Position numbers and translations under genes: made by a program. This document shows positions 15,395-23,749 of a stretch of 64,000 nt of DNA, piece by piece. The first letter of the stretch is position 1; every line of letters starts with the position of its first letter. Origin of the DNA: JAWKHR01 sp041394725 (GTDB lineage Bacteria; Acidobacteriota; Vicinamibacteria; Vicinamibacterales; SCN-69-37). A model generated the notes under the pieces. That model saw nothing but the letters and a program-made list of their open reading frames with translations, was not told the origin of the DNA and ran no database searches. The DNA lies in contig JAWKHR010000028.1 in the NCBI GenBank assembly GCA_041394725.1, forward strand, positions 1-64,000, read 5' to 3'.

Positions 15395-17238
15395 CTGGGT
15401 GGGTCCAACGAATACGCGTGCAAGGCGTACTGCCGCACCATGCGATCGGAGCTGAAGAACGATCCGTTCAACGCGATGCACTGCCGCATGATGCGGATCC
15501 ACGCACTCCGGTCGCGGTGGAACATCGGGCCGATGACGCGCTCCAGCTTGTCGTACAGATCTGCGGAGTCGTCGCGATCGGCATCCTTGCCCGAGGCGTC
15601 CTCCATTCCGCCGATCGCCCACCCGGTGACGTCCTCGACGCATCCCTCGCGCCACCAGCCGTCGAGCACGCTGAGGCTGGGCACACCGTTCAGCGCGGCT
15701 TTCATGCCGGAGGTGCCCGATGCCTCGAACGGCCGAAGCGGCGTGTTCAGCCACACATCGACGCCCGAGACGAGCGTGAGCGCGAGGTCGAGGTCGTACT
15801 CGCTCAGATAGACCACCGGGATCTCGTCGGCAAGCTCCCGGCTCGCCCGCAGGATGGCCTGAATGCCGTGTTTGCCCGGCTCGTCCCTCGGATGCGCCTT
15901 ACCGGCAAAGACGAACTGCAACGGATGCTCTCGGGAGATCCGCCGGAGCGTAGCGAGATCGCCGAATACGAGGCCGGGTCGCTTGTAGGCCGTGGCCCGC
16001 CGCGCAAAGCCGATCGTCAGGGCGTCGCGGCGAAGCTCCCGGCCCGTTCGGCGCGCGACGGCCTCGGCCAGGGCGGCCTTGGCGCGTTCGTGCGCCTGCC
16101 ACACCTCATCCTCCGGCAGGGCCAGCGCGTTGTGCAGCATCATGGGATCGCCGCGCCAACCGGGGATGTGTCGATCGAAGACCGCCTTGAACGGCGCGCT
16201 GGTCCACGTACGGGGGTGGACGCCGTTCGTGATCTGATGGATCTCGTAGCGGGGGAAAAGCTCGCTCGAGACCTCGCGGTGCCGCAGCGCCACGCCGTTG
16301 ACGTAGTGGCTGAGGTTGAGCGCGAGGGCCGTCATGTTCAGCCGATCGCTGCCACCGAGCATTTCGAGCACATCGCGACCAGCGAAATCCCCGAGGACGC
16401 GTGACACGAGGGCCGGATCGAACTGATCGTGCCCGGCTGCGACCGGCGTGTGGGTCGTGAACACCGTGCGACGACGAACAGGGCCAAAGTCCCATCCGTC
16501 TTTCGCGCCCGCGATCCGCAGGAGCTCGAGCGGGGCCAGCGCCGCGTGTCCTTCATTCAGATGATAGGTTCCGATCTCCGTGGAGCCAAGCGCGCGGAGC
16601 AGCCGGACGCCGCCCACGCCGAGTACGATTTCCTGCATCAGCCGATCGCGCGCATCGCCGCCGTACAGCCGATCGGTGATGCGCCTGTCCTCATCGGCGT
16701 TGACCGGGAGGTCGGCGTCCAGGAGCAACACGGGAACGTCATGGCCGCTGGATCCCGGCACGTCGTAGCGCCACGCTCGAACCTGCACGGTTCGCGCTTC
16801 GATCTCCACCTTGACGCGCGGCTCCAGTTCCTGGAGCCTGCCTTCCGGTGTCCATTCGGCGTCGCGCTCCACCTGCCAGTCGTCATGGATCTCCTGTCGG
16901 AAGTAGCCTCGCCGGTGCACCAACGAGATTCCGACAACCGGGATCTCCAGATCCGCGCAGGACCGTAGCGTATCGCCGGCGAGCACGCCGAGGCCGCCTG
17001 AGTAGGTCGGCATGTCGCTCTCGAGCGCCACTTCCATCGAGAAATAGGCCACGCGCCGGCTCGGCCAGTCGGCGGGTCGAGGGGCGCGCACGACCTCGGG
17101 AACGTACGCCCGCGGATGCCTCAGGAACTGCTGCCTGCAGAACTCCGAGCAGAACCGGAGCCGTCCCGTGTCGTGGTCTAGCACGACGGCCGCCTCTTCG
17201 GCGACCGGCATCCCGCAGACGGGGTCCTGGTGCGTCAT
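15391..17238 (-). CDS. glgP: YHS domain fused to alpha-glucan (glycogen) phosphorylase
   Basis: 615 aa. Residues 1-48 form a YHS-type metal-binding module: DPVCGM, then FCSEFC and the QQFLRHP end, with Cys 8, 30 and 34. From about residue 58 the protein is an alpha-glucan phosphorylase of the shorter TIGR02094-like class: VAYFSMEVALESDMPTYSGG, TYHLNEGHAAL, ITNGVHPRTW and the pyridoxal-phosphate lysine region EASGTSGMKAALNG. It releases glucose-1-P from glycogen. The start is the ATG overlapping the cupredoxin stop (ATGA), in frame with the YHS part, so the fusion is not a reading artefact. Metal or redox control of activity is inference. Confidence 0.9.
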   Translation of the reverse strand: MTHQDPVCGMPVAEEAAVVLDHDTGRLRFCSEFCRQQFLRHPRAYVPEVVRAPRPADWPSRRVAYFSMEVALESDMPTYSGGLGVLAGDTLRSCADLEIPVVGISLVHRRGYFRQEIHDDWQVERDAEWTPEGRLQELEPRVKVEIEARTVQVRAWRYDVPGSSGHDVPVLLLDADLPVNADEDRRITDRLYGGDARDRLMQEIVLGVGGVRLLRALGSTEIGTYHLNEGHAALAPLELLRIAGAKDGWDFGPVRRRTVFTTHTPVAAGHDQFDPALVSRVLGDFAGRDVLEMLGGSDRLNMTALALNLSHYVNGVALRHREVSSELFPRYEIHQITNGVHPRTWTSAPFKAVFDRHIPGWRGDPMMLHNALALPEDEVWQAHERAKAALAEAVARRTGRELRRDALTIGFARRATAYKRPGLVFGDLATLRRISREHPLQFVFAGKAHPRDEPGKHGIQAILRASRELADEIPVVYLSEYDLDLALTLVSGVDVWLNTPLRPFEASGTSGMKAALNGVPSLSVLDGWWREGCVEDVTGWAIGGMEDASGKDADRDDSADLYDKLERVIGPMFHRDRSAWIRIMRQCIALNGSFFSSDRMVRQYALHAYSLDPPR

Positions 17239-17615
17239 CCCTCGACGATGACCTTTCCCCTGAACATCCCCATCTGGCAGGCGAACTCGTATTCGCCCGG
17301 CTCCGACGGCAGGAACTCGACCGGCACAGTCTGGCCCTCGGGCAGGTTGGCGCTCTTGTTGAACGCCGGCAGCAGGACCATCTCGCTGCAGGCCGCGGAT
17401 TCCTGGCGGACAAAGTTCAGCCGGACTGGCTTGCCCCGCTCGACGACGATCACGTCTGGTGTATAGCCGCCCTTGACGAGTACCATTTGCTCCTGGTACC
17501 CACCGCTTGTGAGCCCCGCGCGCACGCCGGCGGTCTTCTTCATCCAGAAGAACCACGCGATGAACGCGATGAGACCGAGACCGACCACATTGACGGCAAT
17601 CTGATCCGGAGTCAT
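17235..17615 (-). CDS. Membrane-anchored cupredoxin-domain protein
   Basis: 126 aa: N-terminal helix (IAVNVVGLGLIAFIAWFFWM) followed by a one-domain cupredoxin of the EfeO/Cupredoxin_1 type. The copper-site region reads GEYEFACQMGMFRGKVIV, with Cys and Met ligands, and FVRQESAACSEMVLL earlier. It would sit on the outer face of the inner membrane. ATG at 17615 overlaps the copA stop (ATGA), with AGGAGG 9 nt upstream. Position directly after copA suggests it receives or buffers exported copper. Confidence 0.87.
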   Translation of the reverse strand: MTPDQIAVNVVGLGLIAFIAWFFWMKKTAGVRAGLTSGGYQEQMVLVKGGYTPDVIVVERGKPVRLNFVRQESAACSEMVLLPAFNKSANLPEGQTVPVEFLPSEPGEYEFACQMGMFRGKVIVEG

Positions 17616-20185
17616 GAATCCTGACCTCCTGCGACGACTGCCTGCGGCTTCCACCGCTTGAGTCGATTGGCGTTCGCGATGACCGTGACGGAGCTGAACG
17701 ACATGGCAATCGCCGCCAGCAGCGGCGACAACAGGATCCCGACGAACGGATAGAGCAGCCCGAGGGCAATCGGGAGCCCTGCCGTGTTGTAGATGAAGGC
17801 CCCGACGAGGTTCTGGTACACGTTGCGCATCGTCGCCCGGCTGATCTGGATCGCCAGTACGACGCCGCGCAGGCTGCCCTTGATCAATGTGATGTCCGAG
17901 GCCGCGATCGCCACGTCGGTCCCGGTGCCAATCGCGAAGCCGACGTCGGCCTGCGCGAGCGCCGGCGCATCGTTGATGCCGTCGCCCACCATGGCGACGC
18001 TCTTGCCTTCGAGCTGCAGCCGTTGGACGTTGAACGCCTTGTCCTGGGGCAGCACCTCGGCGAGGACGCGCTCGATGCCGACCTGACGGGCGATGGCCCT
18101 GGCGGTGCGCTCGTTGTCACCAGTGATCATCACGGTTTCGAGGCCCAGCCGCTTCAGCGTCGCGATGGCCTCGACCGAGTCAGGCTTGATGGTGTCGGCC
18201 ACGGCCACGATACCGGCCGGGCGCCCGTCGATGGCGACGTACATCGGCGTCTTGCCCTCGTCGGCCAGACGCGCGGCATGCTCTTCCAAGCCGTCGAGAT
18301 CCACGGTGCGGTCCCGCATGAGCTTCACGTTGCCGAGCAGCAGCGTCCGTCCGTCGATTCGTGCCTCGATGCCATGGCCGGGAACCGCGTTGAACGCGTC
18401 GGGGTCGGAGAGCGTCAGACCGCGCGCGACGGCACCTTCCACGATCGCCGCCGCCAGCGGATGTTCCGATGATCGCTCGACGCCTCCGGCCAGGCGCAGC
18501 AGATCCTCTTCCGTGACGCCGCCGGCGGTGACGACGTCGGTCAGCGCCGGCTGGCCGTGCGTGATGGTGCCCGTCTTGTCGAGGACAATCGTCTCGAGCT
18601 TCTGCGCGGTCTGGAGTGCCTCGCCGCCGCGGATGAGGATGCCGTTCATGGCACCCAGGCCGACGCCCGTCGTCAGCGACATGGGCGTGGCCATGCCGAG
18701 CGCGCACGGGCAGGCAATGATCAGCGTGGTCACGGCGACGATGGTCGCGTACGCGAGGGCGGGCGGCGGCCCGAAGGTGTACCAGATCATGAAGCCGAGG
18801 ATCGCCAGGATGGCGACCGCGGGTGTGAAATAGCCGGACACCACGTCCACGATGCGTTGGACTGGCACCTTCGAGCCCTGGGCGTCCTGCACCATGCGGA
18901 TGATGTTCGCGAGCGCCGTGTCCTTGCCGACCTTCGTCGCGCGGAACTTGAACGCGCCGGTCTTGTTCATCGTCGCGCCGATGACCTCATCGCCGGCCTT
19001 CTTTTCGACCGGCAACGACTCGCCCGTCACCATCGACTCGTCGATGGCGGAGCTGCCGTCGATGATTTCGCCGTCGACGGGGATCTTCTCGCCAGGCCGG
19101 ACGACCACCACGTCCGCGACCAGCACCTCCTCCACGGGGATGTCGACCTCGCGCCCATTTCGGAGGACGCGCGCAGTCTTCGCCTGAAGCCCGATCAGCT
19201 TCCGAATGGCGTCCGAGGTCCGGCCCTTCGCCTTGAGCTCCATCGCCAGCCCGAGGACGACGAGCGCCGTGACCACGACGGTGACGTCGTAGTACACCTC
19301 CGTGAACTCGGCTTCCGGAAAGAGCTGCGGAAACAGCAGCGCGATCGTCGAGTACACCCAGGCGACGCCTGTGCCGAGGGCAATCAGCGTGTGCATGTTG
19401 GCCGATCGGTGCTGCAGCGCCTGCCAAGCGCCGATGAAGAACTGATTGCCGGAATAGAGCAGGACGGCCAACGAGGCCACGCCCATGCCTGCCCAGATGT
19501 ACCAGAGCTGGGGACTGCCCCGAGGGAACCAGTCTCCCAACACGGGGAACAGCCACGGATAACTCATGATCATCGTGAAGGCGCCGACGGCCGCGCCGAA
19601 CCACCACTTCCGCATCAGCAGGCGGTACTCGCGCTCGCGGGCCGTGGCCTCCTTCACGAGTGGATCCTCGCCGGCCGGCGCGGGCGTCTCGTCGACGGGA
19701 TAGCCGGCGGACGCCGCGGCGGCTTTGACACGATCGAGGTCGGTCGCCTGGGGCAGGTAGTCGACCGCCGCCTCTTCCGTGCCGACGTTGACGGCCGCGT
19801 GGAGCACGCCAGGCGTCGCCGAGAGCGCCTTCTCGATCGACCTCACCGACGAGGCGCAGGTGATGCCGCGGAGGCTCCAGCGCTTCCGCGCCGTCCCGAC
19901 TCGATAGCCGGCTCGCCTGATGGCATCTGACAACGCATCGGCGCTCACCCGTCGCGGGTCGTACTCGACGAACGCACGCGCTGTGGTCAGGTTGACGGTC
20001 GCCGCCCGGACGCCGGGCACGGCGCGCAACGCCAGCTCCAGGGTCACCGCGCAGGCGCCGCAGTTCAGACCTCCCACCGGCAGCTCGAGCCGCCGCGGCC
20101 CATCCGCGTCGTCTCGCGCGCCTGTGGTGGCTGACACCGCAGGATGCGGCGCGGAGGGGGTGGTCGTCTCGGACGCTCGGGCCAT
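17612..20185 (-). CDS. copA: Cu(I)-exporting P1B-type ATPase CopA
   Basis: 857 aa. HMA domain 1 has the intact site NCGAC (Cys 42 and 45). HMA domain 2 reads ITCASS, so its second Cys is replaced by Ser. The core has TGES, CPC (IACPCALGMATP), DKTGTITHGQ, SSEHPLAAAI and GDGINDAPAL: a P1B-1 copper exporter using ATP to move Cu(I) out of the cytoplasm. GGAG precedes the ATG at 20185. It sits between ftsH and the cupredoxin in one operon. Unlike the ATPase at 3.5-5.8 kb it has the canonical copper motif. Confidence 0.94.
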   Translation of the reverse strand: MARASETTTPSAPHPAVSATTGARDDADGPRRLELPVGGLNCGACAVTLELALRAVPGVRAATVNLTTARAFVEYDPRRVSADALSDAIRRAGYRVGTARKRWSLRGITCASSVRSIEKALSATPGVLHAAVNVGTEEAAVDYLPQATDLDRVKAAAASAGYPVDETPAPAGEDPLVKEATAREREYRLLMRKWWFGAAVGAFTMIMSYPWLFPVLGDWFPRGSPQLWYIWAGMGVASLAVLLYSGNQFFIGAWQALQHRSANMHTLIALGTGVAWVYSTIALLFPQLFPEAEFTEVYYDVTVVVTALVVLGLAMELKAKGRTSDAIRKLIGLQAKTARVLRNGREVDIPVEEVLVADVVVVRPGEKIPVDGEIIDGSSAIDESMVTGESLPVEKKAGDEVIGATMNKTGAFKFRATKVGKDTALANIIRMVQDAQGSKVPVQRIVDVVSGYFTPAVAILAILGFMIWYTFGPPPALAYATIVAVTTLIIACPCALGMATPMSLTTGVGLGAMNGILIRGGEALQTAQKLETIVLDKTGTITHGQPALTDVVTAGGVTEEDLLRLAGGVERSSEHPLAAAIVEGAVARGLTLSDPDAFNAVPGHGIEARIDGRTLLLGNVKLMRDRTVDLDGLEEHAARLADEGKTPMYVAIDGRPAGIVAVADTIKPDSVEAIATLKRLGLETVMITGDNERTARAIARQVGIERVLAEVLPQDKAFNVQRLQLEGKSVAMVGDGINDAPALAQADVGFAIGTGTDVAIAASDITLIKGSLRGVVLAIQISRATMRNVYQNLVGAFIYNTAGLPIALGLLYPFVGILLSPLLAAIAMSFSSVTVIANANRLKRWKPQAVVAGGQDS

Positions 20186-20203
20186 GTTCGTCTCCGTGTA
20201 GAC

Positions 20204-22099
20204 CTAACTCGCTACAGACTCGCTGGTTCCGGCAGGGACCGTCGTCCGGCCGCCCTCCGCGGCCATGAGTTGATCGAGCGATTCGCGATCGACGACCTCC
20301 CGCTCGATGAGCAACGCCCCCAGGGCGTCGAGCGTGGTACGCCGCGTGTCGAGGTCGTGATGGACCCGCGTACGGGCCTCATCAAGCAGCTGCCGCACCT
20401 CGTGATCGATCAGGCGGCTCGTCTCCTCGCTGCACTCGGGCGCCTGGCTACCCGGCATCGGAAGGTACAACGGCATGCGCGGCCCTTCGATGGTGGCCAG
20501 TCCCAGCGTCGCGCTCATGCCGTACCGTGTCACCATCTGGCGCGCGAGATCCGTGGCGCGTCTGAGGTCGTCCTGCGCGCCTGTCGAGATGTCGCCAAAC
20601 ACAATCTCTTCCGCGACCCGTCCGCCCAGCAGCACGTCCAGACGGTCGAGCAATTCGGCGCGCGTCAACAGGTAGCGGTCCTCGGTCGGCTGCTGCATCG
20701 TGTATCCGAGCGCGGCAACACCACGGGGGATGATCGAGATCTTCGTCACCCGATCGGCGCGGGGCCGGAGCTCGGCCACGAGGGCGTGTCCCGCTTCGTG
20801 GTGAGCCACGATGCGCTTCTCCTGCGGGTTGATGACCTTCGACCTGCGCTCGAGGCCGGCGACGATCCGATCGATCGCCTCGTCGAAGTCGGCGAGATCG
20901 ATCGCGCTCTTGCCGGCCCGCGCGGCGCCAAGTGCCGCTTCGTTCACCAGATTGGCCAGATCGGCGCCGACGAATCCCGGCGTCCGAGCCGCGACGCGTC
21001 CCAGATCGACGTCTGGCGCGAGCGTCACGTGCCGGGCATGGACGCGAAGAATCTTGTCGCGGCCGTGGAGGTCCGGCCGGTCGATCACCACTTTGCGGTC
21101 GAACCGCCCTGGCCGCAGGAGCGCCGGATCGAGAATCTCCGGCCGATTAGTGGCGGCCATGAGAATGACGCCCTTCTGCGTGTCGAACCCGTCCATTTCC
21201 GCGAGCAACTGGTTGAGCGTCTGCTCGCGCTCGTCGTGCCCGCCCATGACCGGGCTGACGCCGCGGGCCTTGCCGAGCGCGTCCAGCTCGTCGATGAAGA
21301 TGATGCTGGGCGCGTGCCCCTGGGCCTGCGCGAACAGGTCTCGCACGCGCGCGGCCCCCACTCCGACGAACATCTCGACGAAGTCCGATCCGCTCAGGCT
21401 GAAGAACGGCACGTGCGCTTCTCCGGCCACCGCCTTGGCGAGCAGCGTCTTGCCGGTCCCGGGCTCGCCGACGAGCAGGACGCCCTTCGGGATCTTGCCG
21501 CCCAGCCGCTGGTAGTGCTGAGGGTTCTTGAGGAAGTCGACGATCTCCATCAGCTCGGCGCGTGCTTCGTCGATCCCCGCCACGTCCTCGAACGTCACGC
21601 CGGTGCTGCGCTCGACGTAGACGCGCGCCTTGCTCTTGCCGACCGCCATCATGCCCGCGTGCTGGCCGTGCATCCCGCGCATGACGAGCGCCCACAGCCC
21701 GAAAAAGAACAGGACCGGCAGCAGCCAACCCAGCAGCACCGACGACCATGGGTTCTGGATCCGGCCTGTGAACCGCACGTTGGCCGCCATCAGCTCACCG
21801 GTCAGGTCCGCGTCGTCCACGCGCCCGGTCACGAACCGATGCTGCCCCTCGCCGTACCGCTGCAGTTCCGCGATCTTCTCGGCTGGCAGCAGCCCTTCGA
21901 GGCCCTCGGGCGTGAGGGTCCCGTTGATCGTGCGCTCGTCGAGCACGAGATCGGCGACCTTCCCCTTGGCCACAAGCTGCTTGAAGTCGCTATAGGAGAG
22001 ATTCTCGGTGTGCGGCCCGAAGAACAGCGATTGGATCATGACCAACGCCAGAACCACTGCGATGAGGTAGCCGATGGAGAACCGCTGCTTCGCCTCCAT
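20204..22099 (-). CDS. ftsH: ATP-dependent zinc metalloprotease FtsH
   Basis: 631 aa. Two membrane helices flank a short periplasmic domain (near residues 8-27 and 120-140). The AAA+ module has GEPGTGKT, DELDALGKARG and TNRPEILDPALLRPGRFD; the protease domain has the zinc motif HHEAGHALVAEL. FtsH degrades damaged membrane and regulatory proteins. This copy lies between copA and DUF5676 in a stress/metal operon, so it is probably an accessory paralogue rather than the housekeeping FtsH (inference). Confidence 0.95.
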   Translation of the reverse strand: MEAKQRFSIGYLIAVVLALVMIQSLFFGPHTENLSYSDFKQLVAKGKVADLVLDERTINGTLTPEGLEGLLPAEKIAELQRYGEGQHRFVTGRVDDADLTGELMAANVRFTGRIQNPWSSVLLGWLLPVLFFFGLWALVMRGMHGQHAGMMAVGKSKARVYVERSTGVTFEDVAGIDEARAELMEIVDFLKNPQHYQRLGGKIPKGVLLVGEPGTGKTLLAKAVAGEAHVPFFSLSGSDFVEMFVGVGAARVRDLFAQAQGHAPSIIFIDELDALGKARGVSPVMGGHDEREQTLNQLLAEMDGFDTQKGVILMAATNRPEILDPALLRPGRFDRKVVIDRPDLHGRDKILRVHARHVTLAPDVDLGRVAARTPGFVGADLANLVNEAALGAARAGKSAIDLADFDEAIDRIVAGLERRSKVINPQEKRIVAHHEAGHALVAELRPRADRVTKISIIPRGVAALGYTMQQPTEDRYLLTRAELLDRLDVLLGGRVAEEIVFGDISTGAQDDLRRATDLARQMVTRYGMSATLGLATIEGPRMPLYLPMPGSQAPECSEETSRLIDHEVRQLLDEARTRVHHDLDTRRTTLDALGALLIEREVVDRESLDQLMAAEGGRTTVPAGTSESVAS

Positions 22100-22102
22100 G
22101 GG

Positions 22103-22384
22103 TCATCCCTTCCTGGAGCTCCGCCCTGCCGCGCGCGCATTCATCACGTTGTAGATAGGCACCCAGATGAGGGCGAGGTACCAGCCGTAGCCGTAGCTCT
22201 CGACGAGCCCGAGGAAGAAGCTCGGCCAACTGATCCAGGTGAAGCCCGGAAGGAGCGCCTGCCAGCTCTGGTACATGGCCATCCGCGGGAAGACCAGGTC
22301 GAAGGCGACACAGAGCGTGAACGTGATCGCCAGGAACAGGCTGGTGGCGTGTCCGAACGCTGACAGTGACAGACCGGGCCTCAT
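22103..22384 (-). CDS. DUF5676-like small membrane protein (copy 2)
   Basis: 93 aa, two hydrophobic helices (TSLFLAITFTLCVAFDLVF and SFFLGLVESYGYGWYLALI), ending WVPIYNVMNARAAG. Related to the 87-aa protein at 7432-7695: both have LPGFTW in the middle and PIYN near the end. The ATG overlaps the stop of the YHS protein gene (ATGA). Function unknown; the repeated pairing with metal proteins suggests a membrane role in copper stress. Confidence 0.8.
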   Translation of the reverse strand: MRPGLSLSAFGHATSLFLAITFTLCVAFDLVFPRMAMYQSWQALLPGFTWISWPSFFLGLVESYGYGWYLALIWVPIYNVMNARAAGRSSRKG

Positions 22385-22701
22385 TGGTGACCTCCATGGG
22401 CGTGTGCGTACTGGTCCGGGTTGGCTTCGAACTTGTCGAGGCAGGCACGCGAGCAGAGGCGATACTCCTGCCCGCCGTGCATCTTCGTGTAGCCCTCGCC
22501 CCGCGCCACCTCCATGCCGCAGACGGGATCGATCGCGCGAGCCGTGCTCTCGGCGTGGCCATGCCGACCTTGTTCGGCAGCCCCGCCACCGTGGCCGCCA
22601 TGCCCGCCGCCATGGCCATGTACCGCATGGGCGCCGCACCCGAAGCGCATCATGAAGTAGAAGAGCCCGGCGAAGAGAAGCAGCGTCACCAACCCTTCCA
22701 T
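22381..22701 (-). CDS. Membrane-anchored YHS domain protein
   Basis: 106 aa: N-terminal helix (VTLLLFAGLFYFMM), a Gly/His-rich linker (HAVHGHGGGHGGHGGG) and a C-terminal YHS module with DPVCGM, YRLCSRACLDKF and a His-rich end (AHAHGGH). YHS proteins bind copper or other soft metals through these Cys. An excellent ribosome site, GAGGAGG, lies 6 nt before the ATG. It is one of three YHS modules in this operon; the others are fused to GlgP and to a glycosyltransferase. Confidence 0.85.
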   Translation of the reverse strand: MEGLVTLLLFAGLFYFMMRFGCGAHAVHGHGGGHGGHGGGAAEQGRHGHAESTARAIDPVCGMEVARGEGYTKMHGGQEYRLCSRACLDKFEANPDQYAHAHGGHQ

Positions 22702-22732
22702 CGCGTACCTCCTCGAAGACCCGCCTCGCGCG

Positions 22733-23452
22733 TCATCGTTCCCCGCGCGCGAACGCCCGCGCCGGTACCGCTCCACGATCGGTGATGAACCAGCGCAGCA
22801 GGATCACGCCAGCGACGAAGCCGCCGACATGCGCCCACCAGGCGACGCCGCCCGTCTGCTCGGGACCGAGCAGCGCCGCCGTACCGCTCAGCAGTTGGAT
22901 CCCGAACCAGTAGAAGAGGAAGAAGAGCGCCGGCAGCTCGAAGAAGAACGGCCAGAACACGAGCAGCAGCAGCGTCACAACCCGGGCGTGGGGGTACAGG
23001 ATCATGTACGCCCCGAGCACGCCCGCGATCGCCCCCGACGCGCCGACAGTCGGCACGACGGAGTGCGCGTTGGTCCAGAAATGGACCAGCCCGGCGGCCA
23101 CCCCGGAAAGTAGATAGAACCCCAGGAATCGCCACGGTCCCATCCGGTCTTCGACGTTGTCGCCGAAGATCCAGAGCATCCACATGTTGCTCACCAGGTG
23201 CAGCGGACCGGCGTGGAGGAAGATGCTCGTGACAAATGGCCAGTACCTGTCCACCGGAAAGCCGACGCTCAACGCCCACGCCGGGTGGGAATAGCGCGCC
23301 GGGACGATCCCGAACAGGTACGCGATCTGCTGTGCATGCTCCGAGTGCGCGGCCGCCTGGTACACGAACACGGCCGATGTCACGGCGATGAGCGACCATG
23401 TCATCACCGGCTGGTGCCGCGTTGGGTTCGTGTCGCGTAGTGGGAACAACAC
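22733..23452 (-). CDS. Rhomboid-family intramembrane serine protease
   Basis: About 239 aa with six or seven membrane helices. The catalytic serine is in GASGAIAG and the catalytic histidine in AHVGGFVAG; HLVSNMWMLWIFGDNVED is the conserved helix-2 region. It cuts substrates within the membrane. The start is a GTG (23452) 5 nt after GAGG. It lies 31 bp upstream of the YHS protein gene in the same operon. Substrate unknown; with FtsH nearby it points to membrane protein quality control. Confidence 0.9.
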   Translation of the reverse strand: MLFPLRDTNPTRHQPVMTWSLIAVTSAVFVYQAAAHSEHAQQIAYLFGIVPARYSHPAWALSVGFPVDRYWPFVTSIFLHAGPLHLVSNMWMLWIFGDNVEDRMGPWRFLGFYLLSGVAAGLVHFWTNAHSVVPTVGASGAIAGVLGAYMILYPHARVVTLLLLVFWPFFFELPALFFLFYWFGIQLLSGTAALLGPEQTGGVAWWAHVGGFVAGVILLRWFITDRGAVPARAFARGER

Positions 23453-23521
23453 GTCGGCCTCGTCTTCCTCCGCTTCTTCTGCCTCGCGAGCACGCCGGCC
23501 AGCTCGAGCAAACCCAGATCG

Positions 23522-23749
23522 TCACTTCCGAATGTCGCTCAGCCGGCGCTCGTACTCATCTCGATCAATCTCGCCGCGCGCGTAGCGCCGCTTGAGAATG
23601 GTCTCCGGTGACTCCTCGCCGCGTACTGCCCCCTGACCGCCCGAGGCCCGTGCGATCGCCCACACGACCAGGACGAGCAACGCGATCCCAAGGAGCCACC
23701 ACAGCCCCATCCAGCCCATATGCGCGCCGTCGCCCGGCCACATCTTCAT
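23522..23749 (-). CDS. SHOCT-domain small membrane protein
   Basis: 75 aa: Trp/Met-rich start (MKMWPGDGAHMGWMG), one helix (LWWLLGIALLVLVVWAIA), then a C-terminal SHOCT motif (ETILKRRYARGEIDRDEYER). SHOCT modules are short oligomerisation-type motifs at the end of membrane proteins. The ATG overlaps the stop of the glycosyltransferase gene (ATGA). Function unknown. Confidence 0.82.
   Translation of the reverse strand: MKMWPGDGAHMGWMGLWWLLGIALLVLVVWAIARASGGQGAVRGEESPETILKRRYARGEIDRDEYERRLSDIRK

Noticed and set aside
15206..15754. Longer 182-aa reading of the 62-aa frame extending into glgP
   Set aside because: The extension is antisense-like composition overlapping conserved phosphorylase sequence; the ATG at 15394 overlapping the glgP stop is the credible start.
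22103..22639. Longer 178-aa version of DUF5676 copy 2
   Set aside because: The upstream part overlaps the YHS protein in another frame and has no family similarity; the ATGA overlap at 22381-22384 marks the start.
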